A stretch of DNA of 64,000 nt from CADEEN01 sp040384625 (GTDB taxonomy: Bacteria; Pseudomonadota; Gammaproteobacteria; Burkholderiales; Burkholderiaceae_C), in NCBI GenBank assembly GCA_040384625.1, contig JAZKIW010000006.1, positions 19,041 to 83,040 on the forward strand. Direction: 5' to 3'. The stretch's first letter is position 1, and the number at the start of each line of letters is the position of its first letter. Both the position numbers and the translations under genes were made by a program. The notes under the pieces are model-generated. The model worked only from the letters and a program-made list of their open reading frames with translations. It was not told the DNA's origin and searched no databases. Of the stretch, positions 33,991 to 42,672 are shown in pieces.

Positions 33991-36822
33991 TCAGTCGCCC
34001 GCCTCGCCAACGAAGCGCAGGCCGCGCTCGTCACGCACGAAGCCTGCTGCCTGTAGCGCACCGTCGTCGGGAGCGGCCGTGGCCATCGCCTCGTCTTCCG
34101 GTTCAGCGGCGACCGTGGCCGGCGCCTTGTTCGACACGCCGGGGCTGCGCGATGCGGCGCCGCCTTCGGGCTTGAACTTGATCACCTGCTTCCAGGAGCG
34201 CGTCAGTGCATCGGCGAAGATCAACAGCAGGTCGCCGAGCCGGCCCATGCGCAGCACCGAGTCGATCGCTTCTTGCTCGTCGGGAATGATCTTGATGGCG
34301 CTGTCGGCCACGCCCCTGCGGCGCAGCACCGTGGCGATGATGTTCGGCACCTCGTCGGGAGCGCGACCGCGAAGGCTGTCGTCGCGGCGACAGATGTACA
34401 GGTCGAAACGCCCAGCCACCTGCTCGGCAATCGCCTGGATGTCTTCGTCGCGCCGATCGCCGGGGCCGGCGACCACCACGATGCGCCGACCGTGCACGTC
34501 CAGGCGCTGGGCCAGATCCACCATAGCGCCGACTGCGTGCGCATTGTGGGCATAGTCGAAGATCACCTTGAACGGGTGCTCGTCGTAGACGTTCATGCGC
34601 CCCGGAGCCTGGAAGAAGGTACTGTCGAAAGTGCGCAGGCCCTGGCGGATGGCGTCCAGCTTGAGGTCCAGCGAGAACGCCATCGCGGCGGCGAACATCG
34701 CATTCTGCACGTTGTGCATCGCACGGCCTTCCAGCGTCGCCGGGATCAGGTGGGTCCACATCAGCGGGATGTGGCGGCCCTTGTCGTACAGCGTGATCAT
34801 CTGGCCGTTCACGCCGGCTTCGAGCGCGCAGGCCCGCCCCCCGGCGCGGATGTGCTCGCGCACCACCGCGTGCTGCGGGTTCAGGGTCACGTAGCACAGG
34901 TGCTTCGCTTCGGTATGCGCCGACATGCGGATCACATTGGCATCGTCTGCATTCAGCACCGCGCAGTCACGCGCGACCTCGACCACGATGCGCTTCACTT
35001 CAGCCAACTGTTCCAGCGTGTCGATGCCCTTCAGGCCGAGGTGATCGCTCTGCACATTGAGCACGGCGCCGACGTTGACGAAGGGCACGCCCATACCGGC
35101 GCGCAGCAGGCCGCCGCGTGCGACTTCGAGCACGGCGATGTCGATCTTCGGGTCGGCCAGGACCATGCGCGTCGACACCGGCCCGGTCATGTCGCCTTCG
35201 ACGGTGCGCTGGCCGTCGATATAGACCCCGTCGGTGGTGGTAAGTCCGGGCGTGAAGCCGGCCATCTTGGTGATGTGGGCCAGCATGCGTGCCGTGGTCG
35301 TCTTGCCATTCGTGCCGGTGACGCAGGCGATCGGCACGCGCGACGACGTGCCGGCGGGGAACAGCATGTCGATCACCGGGCCCGCGGCGTCGCGCGGCGT
35401 GCCTTCGCTCGGCGCCACGTGCATGCGGAAACCCGGCGCGGCGTTTACCTCGCAGATGCCCGAGCCCTGGTTCTCGGCCGATTTGTAGCTCTCGGTGATG
35501 TCGGGGCAGAGGAAGTCGACGCCGCCGACATCCAGGCCGATGGCAGTGACGGCGCGCACCGCCATGTCGCGGTTGTCGGGGTGGATCACGTCGGTGACGT
35601 CAGTGGCGGTGCCCCCGGTCGACAGGTTCGCGGTACTGCGCAGCAAGACTGTCTGGCCCGCAGCGGGCACCGAGTCGACCGTCAGTCCCGCGCGCGCCAG
35701 CATCGTGTCGGCCTGCGCGTCGAGCTCGATGCGCGTCATCACCTTCTCGTGGCCGACGCCGCGCCGCGGATCCTGGTTGACCCGCTCGACCAGGACCTTG
35801 ACGCTCGACGCACCGTCGCCGACCACGTGGCCCGGCGTGCGCCGTGTGGCCGCGATCAGCTCGCCGTTGACGACCAGCAGGCGGTGGTCGTCGCCGTGCA
35901 GGTAGGACTCGACGATCACCGAGGTCGAGTGCTCGGTCGCCGCAGCAAAGCCGGCGCGCACCGCCTCGGCGTCGGCCAGCCCGATCGAGATGCCGCGGCC
36001 GTGGTTGCCGTTGTAGGGCTTGGTCACGACCGGAAAGCCCAGGCGCTCGGCCGCGCGCACCGCTCGCTCGGCGCTGCGCACCAGTTCCTGCCTGGGCACC
36101 GGCAGCCCGCCGTTGGCCAGGATCTTATTGGTCTCCTCCTTGTCCTGCGCCAGCTCGACCGCGATGAAACTGGTGCGGCCGGTCACCGTGGCCTGCAGGC
36201 GCTGCTGGAACCTACCGTGGCCGAGTTGGATCAGGCTCTGCTCGTTCAGGCGCAACCAGGGGATGTCGCGCGCCTGCGCTGCCTTGACCAGGGACGCGGT
36301 CGACGGCCCAAGGGCGCGACGCTGGGCATAGCGGATGTACTCGTCGCGCGCCTCGCTCCATTGCCAATCGGCAGGCACGACGCCTTCGGGCCGGAGTTCA
36401 GCAGGCAGCAAGGAGCACAGCAAGCGGATCGCCAGTTCGCCGGCCTCGATGCCCTCGTCGCGCTGCGCATACTCGTAGACCACGCTGTAGACGCCGCGTT
36501 GCCCCTCGACGCTACGCGTCTTGCCGAAGGTCACGTCCTCGCCGGCGATGTTCTGCAGCTCGATCGCCACATGCTCAAAGACATGGCCGAGCCAGGTGCC
36601 GTCGTCTTCGCGCATGCGGCGGATCAGGCCGCCCGCGGTGCGGTACGAGCAACCGTGTTCCTGCAGGCTCGGCAGCGCCGTGACCAGGGCGTCGACATAG
36701 GCCGGGCCGAGCTTGCCGGTCGGCCAATCCTCCAGCGGCCCGAGGTCGAGGAGCAGGCGGATGACCGGAAAGTGCGCGTACAGCGACGGGCCGACATAGA
36801 CGTTGCGTTCGAGGATGCGCAT
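33991..36822 (-). CDS. cphA: Cyanophycin synthetase
   Basis: 943 aa. It polymerises aspartate and arginine into multi-L-arginyl-poly-L-aspartate, a nitrogen reserve. Domains in order: N-terminal domain 1-160; ATP-grasp about 165-490, with nucleotide lysine K268 in VVTKPYNGNHGRGIS and metal site ICEVNAAPGFRMH; Mur ligase from about 490, with VTGTNGKTTTARML at 501-514 and VIFDYAHNAHAVGAM. A tail of roughly 60 residues, rich in Ala, Pro and acidic residues, extends past the usual 870-900 aa. ATG 36822 begins the family N-terminus MRILERNVYVGPSLYA, 17 bases after cphB. Confidence 0.96.
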   Translation of the reverse strand: MRILERNVYVGPSLYAHFPVIRLLLDLGPLEDWPTGKLGPAYVDALVTALPSLQEHGCSYRTAGGLIRRMREDDGTWLGHVFEHVAIELQNIAGEDVTFGKTRSVEGQRGVYSVVYEYAQRDEGIEAGELAIRLLCSLLPAELRPEGVVPADWQWSEARDEYIRYAQRRALGPSTASLVKAAQARDIPWLRLNEQSLIQLGHGRFQQRLQATVTGRTSFIAVELAQDKEETNKILANGGLPVPRQELVRSAERAVRAAERLGFPVVTKPYNGNHGRGISIGLADAEAVRAGFAAATEHSTSVIVESYLHGDDHRLLVVNGELIAATRRTPGHVVGDGASSVKVLVERVNQDPRRGVGHEKVMTRIELDAQADTMLARAGLTVDSVPAAGQTVLLRSTANLSTGGTATDVTDVIHPDNRDMAVRAVTAIGLDVGGVDFLCPDITESYKSAENQGSGICEVNAAPGFRMHVAPSEGTPRDAAGPVIDMLFPAGTSSRVPIACVTGTNGKTTTARMLAHITKMAGFTPGLTTTDGVYIDGQRTVEGDMTGPVSTRMVLADPKIDIAVLEVARGGLLRAGMGVPFVNVGAVLNVQSDHLGLKGIDTLEQLAEVKRIVVEVARDCAVLNADDANVIRMSAHTEAKHLCYVTLNPQHAVVREHIRAGGRACALEAGVNGQMITLYDKGRHIPLMWTHLIPATLEGRAMHNVQNAMFAAAMAFSLDLKLDAIRQGLRTFDSTFFQAPGRMNVYDEHPFKVIFDYAHNAHAVGAMVDLAQRLDVHGRRIVVVAGPGDRRDEDIQAIAEQVAGRFDLYICRRDDSLRGRAPDEVPNIIATVLRRRGVADSAIKIIPDEQEAIDSVLRMGRLGDLLLIFADALTRSWKQVIKFKPEGGAASRSPGVSNKAPATVAAEPEDEAMATAAPDDGALQAAGFVRDERGLRFVGEAGD

Positions 36823-36839
36823 CTCTGGAGCCCTTCGCT

Positions 36840-37682
36840 TCAGGTCTTGGCTTGGATCAGCGAGCCGGCGTCGGCCTGCCGCGTGTGCAGGTTGAAGGTC
36901 GCGCCCTGCGTCAGGATGTGCAGCTTCATGCCGAGCAGGCACACCGGCTTACCCTCGGCGATGCTGTCCATCGACGAGAACTGCACCTCGGCGGCGTCGA
37001 CCACGGTGATGCCGCCCGAGCCCTGCACGTGCACGGTGTTGTCGGGGGCGATGAAGGCAGCCGTGTCCTCGTCCAGACCGAGGCCGATCGCGAACGGGTT
37101 GTAGGCCAGCGCGGTCAGGAGGCGGCCGAGGCGGTCGCGCTGGCGGAAATGCTGGTCGATGATGAAGCGGTTGGTCAGGCCCAGGCCCGGCGCCAGGCGC
37201 ACCGAGCCCGCGACCGGCGAGCTGCCCTCGTCGCCGAAGGCGATCATGTGTTCGCTGATGAAGGCCGCGCCGGCACTGGTGCCTGCCACCGGCACGCCGG
37301 CAGCATTCAAGGCACGCACCGCCCTGGCGACCGAGGTGCCGCCGATCAGGGTCGACAGCCGCAGCTGGTTGCCACCGGTGAAGAAGACGCCCGTCGCCTG
37401 CTGCAAGCGGTCCAGCCGGCCTGGCTCTTCAGCGTCGCGCCGGGTGTCGAAGTCGATTGCGGTGACGCGCGCGGCGCCGAGCCCGCCGAACAGGCGCTCA
37501 TAGCGGGCGCCGGTGTCGCGCAATTGGCTGGCCGTCGGAATGACGACGATGTCGGCCCGCTCGGCCCCCGCCAATTGCACGAAGCGCTGCAGGATCGCCG
37601 GCGCGTTGTCCTTCTCCTCGGCGCCGCCGATCGGGATGATCCAGCCGCGCTGCTTGCCCTCGGCGACCTTGCTCGCACACAT
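36840..37682 (-). CDS. cphB: Cyanophycinase
   Basis: 280 aa, serine peptidase of family S51. It cuts cyanophycin to beta-Asp-Arg dipeptides. The nucleophile is Ser136 in AGTSAGAAF, equivalent to Ser132 of the Synechocystis enzyme. Other conserved parts are PIGGAEEK, VVIPTAS, FFTGGNQLRL and LGLDEDTA. I chose ATG 37682; a GTG 8 codons upstream (37706) is possible. It lies 17 bases upstream of cphA, so degradation and synthesis genes are in one transcription unit. Confidence 0.94.
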   Translation of the reverse strand: MCASKVAEGKQRGWIIPIGGAEEKDNAPAILQRFVQLAGAERADIVVIPTASQLRDTGARYERLFGGLGAARVTAIDFDTRRDAEEPGRLDRLQQATGVFFTGGNQLRLSTLIGGTSVARAVRALNAAGVPVAGTSAGAAFISEHMIAFGDEGSSPVAGSVRLAPGLGLTNRFIIDQHFRQRDRLGRLLTALAYNPFAIGLGLDEDTAAFIAPDNTVHVQGSGGITVVDAAEVQFSSMDSIAEGKPVCLLGMKLHILTQGATFNLHTRQADAGSLIQAKT

Positions 37683-37750
37683 CCGTTGCACCGGTGATTG
37701 CCCAACCGCGATGATGCCAGCCGCACATGCCGGCGTCGCCGCGCCCGGGC

Positions 37751-38821
37751 TCAGGCCGGTCGATCGAGCAAGTCCGGGCCCGCTTGCGCCGTTGTGGCGC
37801 ACCCCGCGAGCACCATCGCGATCTCGAGTTCGTCGCGCAACAGGCGCAGCGCCTGCGCCACGCCTTGGGGCCCGGCCGCGGCCAGCGCGAAGTACAGCGG
37901 TCGACCGACCAAGACCGCGCGCGCGCCGAGTGCCAGCGCCTTCAGCACGTCGGTGCCGCGGCGGATGCCACCATCAACCAGCAGAGGCACGCTGCCCGCC
38001 ACGGCGTCGGCGATGCGCGGCAAGGCGCGCGCCGTCGCGAAGCCGCTGTCCAGGGTGCGCCCGCCATGGTTCGACACGACGATCGCCGCGACGCCTGCCG
38101 CCGCGGCCTGCTTCGCGTCGGCTGGGTGCAGCAAGCCTTTGACCAGGACCGGCAGCTTGCACGCGCCCAGCAACCAGTCGAGATCGTTCCAGGTCATCGC
38201 CGGGTGCGTCGCTGCATCAGCCGGCGGTGGCGGTAGGTCGGCCAGGTTCACCGCCGTCACGCCTGGCGGCGGCGCAAAGCCGCCCCGCCGTTCGCGGTCG
38301 CGCGCGCCGTTGCACACCGAGTCGAGCGTCAGCACGATGGCGTCGAAGCCCGCCGCACGGGCCCGTTCGGTCAGTGCGAGATCGAAGCCACGGTCGTGGT
38401 GCAGGCGCATCTGCAGTGTCAGCGGGCCGCGCCCGGGTTCGTCGCGCACCAGGGCGCCGATCTCCTCGATCGAGACCCCCGCCTGCTCGGCCAGCACAAA
38501 GCCGGCGCCTTGCGCGGCGGCGGCCAGCGCGCTGGCCGCCTCGCCATGCGGGTGGGCCATGCGCTGCCAGGCCATTGGCGCCATCCACAACGGGTGCGGC
38601 CAGCGGCGGCCGAGGCACTCGATGCCTGTGTCCACTGTGCTCACATCGCGCAGCACACGCGGCACCAGGCAAATCGCATCCCACGCCGCACGGTTGGCCG
38701 CCAACGTGCCCTCGTCGCCGGCACCACCGGCGATGTAGTCGAACGCCGCGGGGTCGAGCCGATCACGCGCCAGCGCCTCGAAGTCGTGCAGGTTGATCGC
38801 GGGCGACGCCACAGCGGTCAA
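37751..38821 (-). CDS. FMN-dependent alpha-hydroxy-acid oxidase/dehydrogenase
   Basis: 356 aa TIM-barrel flavoprotein of the lactate/glycolate oxidase family. The catalytic His and the substrate-binding Arg are in VVSNHGGRTLD. The FMN phosphate-binding segments VDGGIRRGTDVLKAL and AVLVGRPLYF are intact, as is the N-terminal FDYIAGGAGDE. Substrate (lactate, glycolate, mandelate or other) cannot be assigned. It is 68 bases upstream of cphB on the same strand, so read-through into the cyanophycin genes is possible. Confidence 0.9.
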   Translation of the reverse strand: MTAVASPAINLHDFEALARDRLDPAAFDYIAGGAGDEGTLAANRAAWDAICLVPRVLRDVSTVDTGIECLGRRWPHPLWMAPMAWQRMAHPHGEAASALAAAAQGAGFVLAEQAGVSIEEIGALVRDEPGRGPLTLQMRLHHDRGFDLALTERARAAGFDAIVLTLDSVCNGARDRERRGGFAPPPGVTAVNLADLPPPPADAATHPAMTWNDLDWLLGACKLPVLVKGLLHPADAKQAAAAGVAAIVVSNHGGRTLDSGFATARALPRIADAVAGSVPLLVDGGIRRGTDVLKALALGARAVLVGRPLYFALAAAGPQGVAQALRLLRDELEIAMVLAGCATTAQAGPDLLDRPA

Positions 38822-38891
38822 TTGGCCCCCTTGGCCCTGCGGGCGGTCTCCACGAGGGGGAGCGAGCGCCGCGGGAAGGGCCCCTCTGCGC
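38822..38891. repeat. Repeat-like GC-rich intergenic element
   Basis: The 70 bases between the oxidase gene and piuC include imperfectly related arms (GGCCCTGCGGGCGG and GGGCCCTTCCCGCGG on opposite strands) around a GAGGGGGAGCGAGCG core. This looks like a small dispersed intergenic element of Burkholderiales genomes, but no second copy is in the window, so the call rests on composition and pattern memory. Confidence 0.3.
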
Positions 38892-39575
38892 TCACGTGTC
38901 GGCCCATTCGCGCAGCAGGTTGTGGTACACGCCGGTTAGGCGGACCGTCTCTTCGCCCTCGCCATGCCGCGCGCGCAGCGCGCTGATCGCGCCGTCGAGC
39001 TCCCACAGCAGGCGACGCTGTTCGGTCTGGCGAACCATGCTCTCGATCCAGAAGAAGCTGGCCAGTCGCACGCCGCGCGTCACCGGCTCAACGCGGTGCA
39101 CGCTGCTGCCGGGGTACAGCACCAGGTCGCCGGCCTCGAGCTTGATGCGTTGCTCGCCGAAGCTGTGGTCGATGACGAGCTCGCCACCGTCGTAGCTCAG
39201 CGGGTCGGAGAGGAACAGCGTCGCGCTGATGTCGCTGCGCAGCTTCTCGGCGCCGCCCGGCACGAAGCGCACCGCCTGATCGACATGGGCGCCATAGAAA
39301 TTCTGATCCCCACCATAGCGGTTGAACTGGGGTGGCAACACCCGCTTGGGCAGGGCCGCGGCGAAGAAGCCCGTGTTCCGTTCGAGCGCGCCGAGCACCA
39401 TATCCTGCAAGGTGATGGACGCCTCGCTGCCCCTTGCGAGTTGCTGGTTGTTCTTGACCCGCGCCGCCTGCGGGCCCGCCGTGGCGCGGCCGTCGTCCCA
39501 GGCCGCAGCGTCGAGCAGACGCTGCGCCTGGGTCAGTGCAGTGGCATCCAGCAGGCCGGCGATGCGGATCAGCAT
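38892..39575 (-). CDS. piuC: Fe2+/2-oxoglutarate PKHD-type hydroxylase PiuC
   Basis: 227 aa. The 2-His-1-carboxylate iron triad is H97-x-D99 (YGAHVDQ) and H160 (SSVHRVEPV), and R170 is positioned to bind 2-oxoglutarate. The N-terminal MLIRIAGLLD and central KNNQQLARG are family markers. PiuC genes accompany siderophore receptors and are iron-regulated, although the substrate is not established. It lies 22 bases downstream of the TonB-dependent receptor and is the third gene of tonB-receptor-piuC. Confidence 0.93.
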   Translation of the reverse strand: MLIRIAGLLDATALTQAQRLLDAAAWDDGRATAGPQAARVKNNQQLARGSEASITLQDMVLGALERNTGFFAAALPKRVLPPQFNRYGGDQNFYGAHVDQAVRFVPGGAEKLRSDISATLFLSDPLSYDGGELVIDHSFGEQRIKLEAGDLVLYPGSSVHRVEPVTRGVRLASFFWIESMVRQTEQRRLLWELDGAISALRARHGEGEETVRLTGVYHNLLREWADT

Positions 39576-39597
39576 CGCCGGATTGTCACCGCTCGGA

Positions 39598-41880
39598 TCA
39601 GAACTTCCACGAGCCGGTCACCTGGAGCATGCGCCCCGGGCCGGGGATGTAGTGGTTGGTGTAGAGCGACTCCGCATACAGCTTGTCGGTGACGTTGATC
39701 AGGTTCGCCTTGATGGTGAACTGGTCGCGTGCCACCACATACTCGGCCATCAGGTCGCCCGTGATGAACTTCGGCACCACCACGCCGACCGGGTTGCGCA
39801 GCGGCGTCTGCGACGAGCGTGCATTCAGGCCGCCGCCGACGCGCAGCCTGGGCGTCAGCTGGTAGGTGGTCCAGATCGTGCCGGAGTGGCGCGGCGTCAG
39901 CGAAGGTCGTGAGCCCTCCCCTTCGGCGCCAGGAACGCCCTCGTCGATGCGCGCCACCGGCAGCCACATGTAGGAACCGTAGACCTCCCAGCCCGGCGCC
40001 AGGCGGCCGGTCAGGTCGAGTTCGATGCCCGCCACATGGCGCTTGCCCGATAGCGTGACCAGGTCGACCAGCGGATCGGTGTTGCGCTCGTGCAGCTTGG
40101 TCGTGCGGAACAGCGCGACGCGTGTCGTGAAGTTGCTGTCGATGTCCCAGCGCCCGCCGAGCTCGACATTGATCGACTGTTCGGGCGGGATGTCGGCGTT
40201 GTCGGCAGAAAGCGAGTAGGCGTCTCCCGAGGTGTTGAACGAGGTGGCAGCCGAGAAGTGGAGCGAGAGCTTCTCATTCGGCTGGTAGATCAAGCCGGCA
40301 CGCTTGGACAGCTCGCTGACCTTCATGCGGTAGCTCGTGGTGGCGACCGGCCCCGGTGCGTTGTTCGGGATCGCAAAGGCGTCGTAGTCGCCGGTCAGCT
40401 CGTCGTAGCGCAGGCCCATCAGCAGCTTCCAGCCGGGCAGGAACTCGATCAGGTCCTGCACATACGCGCCAAAGGCCTGCGACTCGTACTGGTTGGTCTT
40501 GCGCAGGACGCGCCTGCCCTCGTCGACGAAGGCGCCGTCGTCGGGCGACCCGACGGTCGTGGTCGGCTTGGTCAGGTTGACGCCACCCTGGGCGGCGCTG
40601 CGCTGGTTGAACACCTGCTTGTGTTCACTCGCCGCATCGACGCCGGCCAGGATCTCGTGACGCATGCCCAACGCTTCGAAGCGGCTCGACAGGTCGCTTT
40701 GCACGAACAACGTGCGCATGTCCTGGATCTTCAGTTGCGTGCCGCGCGTGAGCACGGTGTCGGGCCCGAAGGTGTCCAGCGAGACCACCTGCCCGCCCGG
40801 CTGCAGCGCCGCTGCGGCGAAGCGCACGGTGCCGGCACGCTGGTCGCGCGAATAGGACCCGATGCGCGCCCGCGTGCTCAGCTCGGTGCGCGGGCTGAAG
40901 CGGTGGATGTGGCCGAGCGAGAGCGTGCTGGCCGTGCCGGCGTTGTAATCGCTGGCCATGCCGTAGTAGCGCTCCGGGGGCAAAGGCAGCAATTGGTTGG
41001 CCACCGGCGAAGCGGCGGTGGGCCGGATGAAGGGCATGCCGTAGTTCATGCCATTGTGGTTGTCGAGGTGGTACAGCCCGATGGAGAACTCGTCTTTCTC
41101 GCCGATCCCGAAGCGGTAGCCGGCGCCGAAGCCCCACTTGTCGAGCGAGCTGCCGGCGCCATTGTTCTTGGATTGGGTGGCCATCACGCCGATGTTGTAG
41201 GCGCTGCTCTCGCTGACGCGCACGTTGTGCTCGCCCACCACGCGCATGTGCTCGTGGCTGCCGAGCGTGACGTCGATCTGGCTCTCGCTGAGCAGGCGCG
41301 GCGCCTTGGTCACCAGGTTGACAGCACCGCCGGTCGAGCCGCGGCCGAACAGCATCGACGCTGAGCCGCGCAGCACCTCCAGGCGCTCCAGGAAGAAGGT
41401 GTCGCGGTCGTAGAACGCCGGGTCGCGCATGCCGTCGACGAACACGTCGCCGCTGGCCTGGAGCGGAAAGCCGCGCAGGCGGATGTCCTCTTCGCCACCC
41501 TCGGCGGCCAGGAAGGTGATGCCGGAGGTGTTGCGCAGCGCGTCCTTCATCGTGTCGAGGTTGCGGTCGTCGATCAGCCGCTCCGTCACCACCGTCACCG
41601 ACTGCGGTACATCGCGCAGGTCCTGCTTGCCCTTGCCGATGGTCGTGGTGGTTGCACGCAAGGTCTCCTTGTCGGTGGGCTCTGCCGCGGCCTTGGCGCG
41701 CACCACCGGCAGGACCGGAGCGGTGTCGGTCGATGCGGGTGCAGGTGCGGGCGCGGGCGCCGGCGCCGGTGCGGGCGCCGTCGACTGCGCGATGGCTCCG
41801 CCTGCCCACAGGGCGAGCACGGCTGGGATCGGCAGCAAGGCGGTCGCCGGGCGACGGCGGTTTCGAGCGGGTGCTGTCAC
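39598..41880 (-). CDS. TonB-dependent siderophore receptor
   Basis: 760 aa outer-membrane receptor. A signal peptide is followed by a proline/alanine repeat linker (APAPAPAP near residues 35-50). The plug domain contains DVPQSVTVVTERLIDDR, ITFLAAEGGEEDIRLRGF and EVLRGSASMLFGRGSTGGAVNLVTK. The beta-barrel ends in a terminal Phe (GSWKF), the outer-membrane insertion signal. It takes up ferric siderophores, probably catecholate or hydroxamate types like Fiu/PiuA (inference from piuC). It starts 9 bases after the tonB stop and is under the same Fur-like promoter. Confidence 0.94.
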   Translation of the reverse strand: MTAPARNRRRPATALLPIPAVLALWAGGAIAQSTAPAPAPAPAPAPAPASTDTAPVLPVVRAKAAAEPTDKETLRATTTTIGKGKQDLRDVPQSVTVVTERLIDDRNLDTMKDALRNTSGITFLAAEGGEEDIRLRGFPLQASGDVFVDGMRDPAFYDRDTFFLERLEVLRGSASMLFGRGSTGGAVNLVTKAPRLLSESQIDVTLGSHEHMRVVGEHNVRVSESSAYNIGVMATQSKNNGAGSSLDKWGFGAGYRFGIGEKDEFSIGLYHLDNHNGMNYGMPFIRPTAASPVANQLLPLPPERYYGMASDYNAGTASTLSLGHIHRFSPRTELSTRARIGSYSRDQRAGTVRFAAAALQPGGQVVSLDTFGPDTVLTRGTQLKIQDMRTLFVQSDLSSRFEALGMRHEILAGVDAASEHKQVFNQRSAAQGGVNLTKPTTTVGSPDDGAFVDEGRRVLRKTNQYESQAFGAYVQDLIEFLPGWKLLMGLRYDELTGDYDAFAIPNNAPGPVATTSYRMKVSELSKRAGLIYQPNEKLSLHFSAATSFNTSGDAYSLSADNADIPPEQSINVELGGRWDIDSNFTTRVALFRTTKLHERNTDPLVDLVTLSGKRHVAGIELDLTGRLAPGWEVYGSYMWLPVARIDEGVPGAEGEGSRPSLTPRHSGTIWTTYQLTPRLRVGGGLNARSSQTPLRNPVGVVVPKFITGDLMAEYVVARDQFTIKANLINVTDKLYAESLYTNHYIPGPGRMLQVTGSWKF

Positions 41881-41889
41881 GGTTCTCCT

Positions 41890-42561
41890 TCAGGTGTCCA
41901 GTTCGAATACGAGGGGCATCACGACCCAGAAGGGGCGCGCGACACCGTCTTCGCGGTAAGGCTTGAAGCGTGTGGCGCGCACCGTGGCGAGCGCTGCCTC
42001 GTCCAGGCGCGCGTAGCCCGAGGAGCGCAGCACCAGGCACTGCTCGGTCCGCCCCTGTTCGTCCACGCGCACGCGGACCTGCACCTGGCCCTGTTCACGC
42101 ATGCGCCGCGCGGCCTGCGGGTACAGCAGCTGGGGCGGGGACAGGTATTCGACCTGGCTGATGGCAATCTGCCGCTCGGCCGGCGGCGCGGTGGGGGGCG
42201 GGGCCGGCGGCGCCACCGCGACCGCTTCGCTGACGGGGGCCGCCGGTCGAACCGGTGCGCTGATCGGCGGCGTCGGTGTCCACTCGATGGTCGGCACGGC
42301 CAGCGGCACAGGGGGTGTGGGGGCGTGCAGCACGCGCGGCAAGGGCAGCGGTTCGGCCGCCACGGGCTCGGGTCGCTCGGCGCTGACGATGCGCACCATC
42401 AGCGGGGCGACATGGTCGGCGGCCTCCCGCACCGCCGGCATCTGCGACAGCAGCCAGCCCAGGCCCAGGTGCAGCAGCACGATGGCGATCATCGCGCCGG
42501 GTTTCGGCTTCGGGCCCCAGCGCGGGCTGGCATTGAAGGGGCTGAGCGGGAGGGCGGCCAT
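41890..42561 (-). CDS. tonB: TonB energy transducer
   Basis: 223 aa. One N-terminal membrane anchor (AMIAIVLLHLGLGWLL), a proline-rich periplasmic spacer (about 55-130), and a C-terminal TonB domain with LLYPQAARRMREQGQV...SSGYARLDEAALATVRATRF. The first ATG of the frame at 42609 overlaps the promoter and Fur box and would lie upstream of the expected transcript start, so ATG 42561 is preferred. It powers the downstream receptor. No exbB/exbD genes are beside it, so these are presumably elsewhere. Confidence 0.9.
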   Translation of the reverse strand: MAALPLSPFNASPRWGPKPKPGAMIAIVLLHLGLGWLLSQMPAVREAADHVAPLMVRIVSAERPEPVAAEPLPLPRVLHAPTPPVPLAVPTIEWTPTPPISAPVRPAAPVSEAVAVAPPAPPPTAPPAERQIAISQVEYLSPPQLLYPQAARRMREQGQVQVRVRVDEQGRTEQCLVLRSSGYARLDEAALATVRATRFKPYREDGVARPFWVVMPLVFELDT

Positions 42562-42611
42562 GCGAAGAGACGGATACCGGCGGGACAGGATCGGGCGGAA
42601 AGTTCGCATTC

Positions 42612-42641
42612 AGTATAAATGCGAATCATTCCTATTTTCAA
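42612..42641 (-). promoter_or_regulatory. tonB promoter with overlapping Fur box
   Basis: On the minus strand TTGAAA (42641-42636), an 18-base spacer and TATACT (42617-42612) form a good sigma70-like promoter. Between them lies a Fur-like site read on the plus strand as AAATGCGAATCATTCCTATT (from 42617). Binding of iron-loaded Fur there would block polymerase, giving iron repression of tonB, the receptor and piuC. Confidence 0.75.
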
Positions 42642-42672
42642 TCCTAATGCCGTCGGGCGTCGCGGCGGCGCA

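Noticed and set aside
34273..37104. 943-codon plus-strand open frame
   Set aside because: Antisense to cphA and part of cphB, both unmistakable.
42562..42609. Start at ATG 42609 for tonB
   Set aside because: It lies upstream of the transcript start predicted from the -35/-10 pair, so it would not be transcribed.
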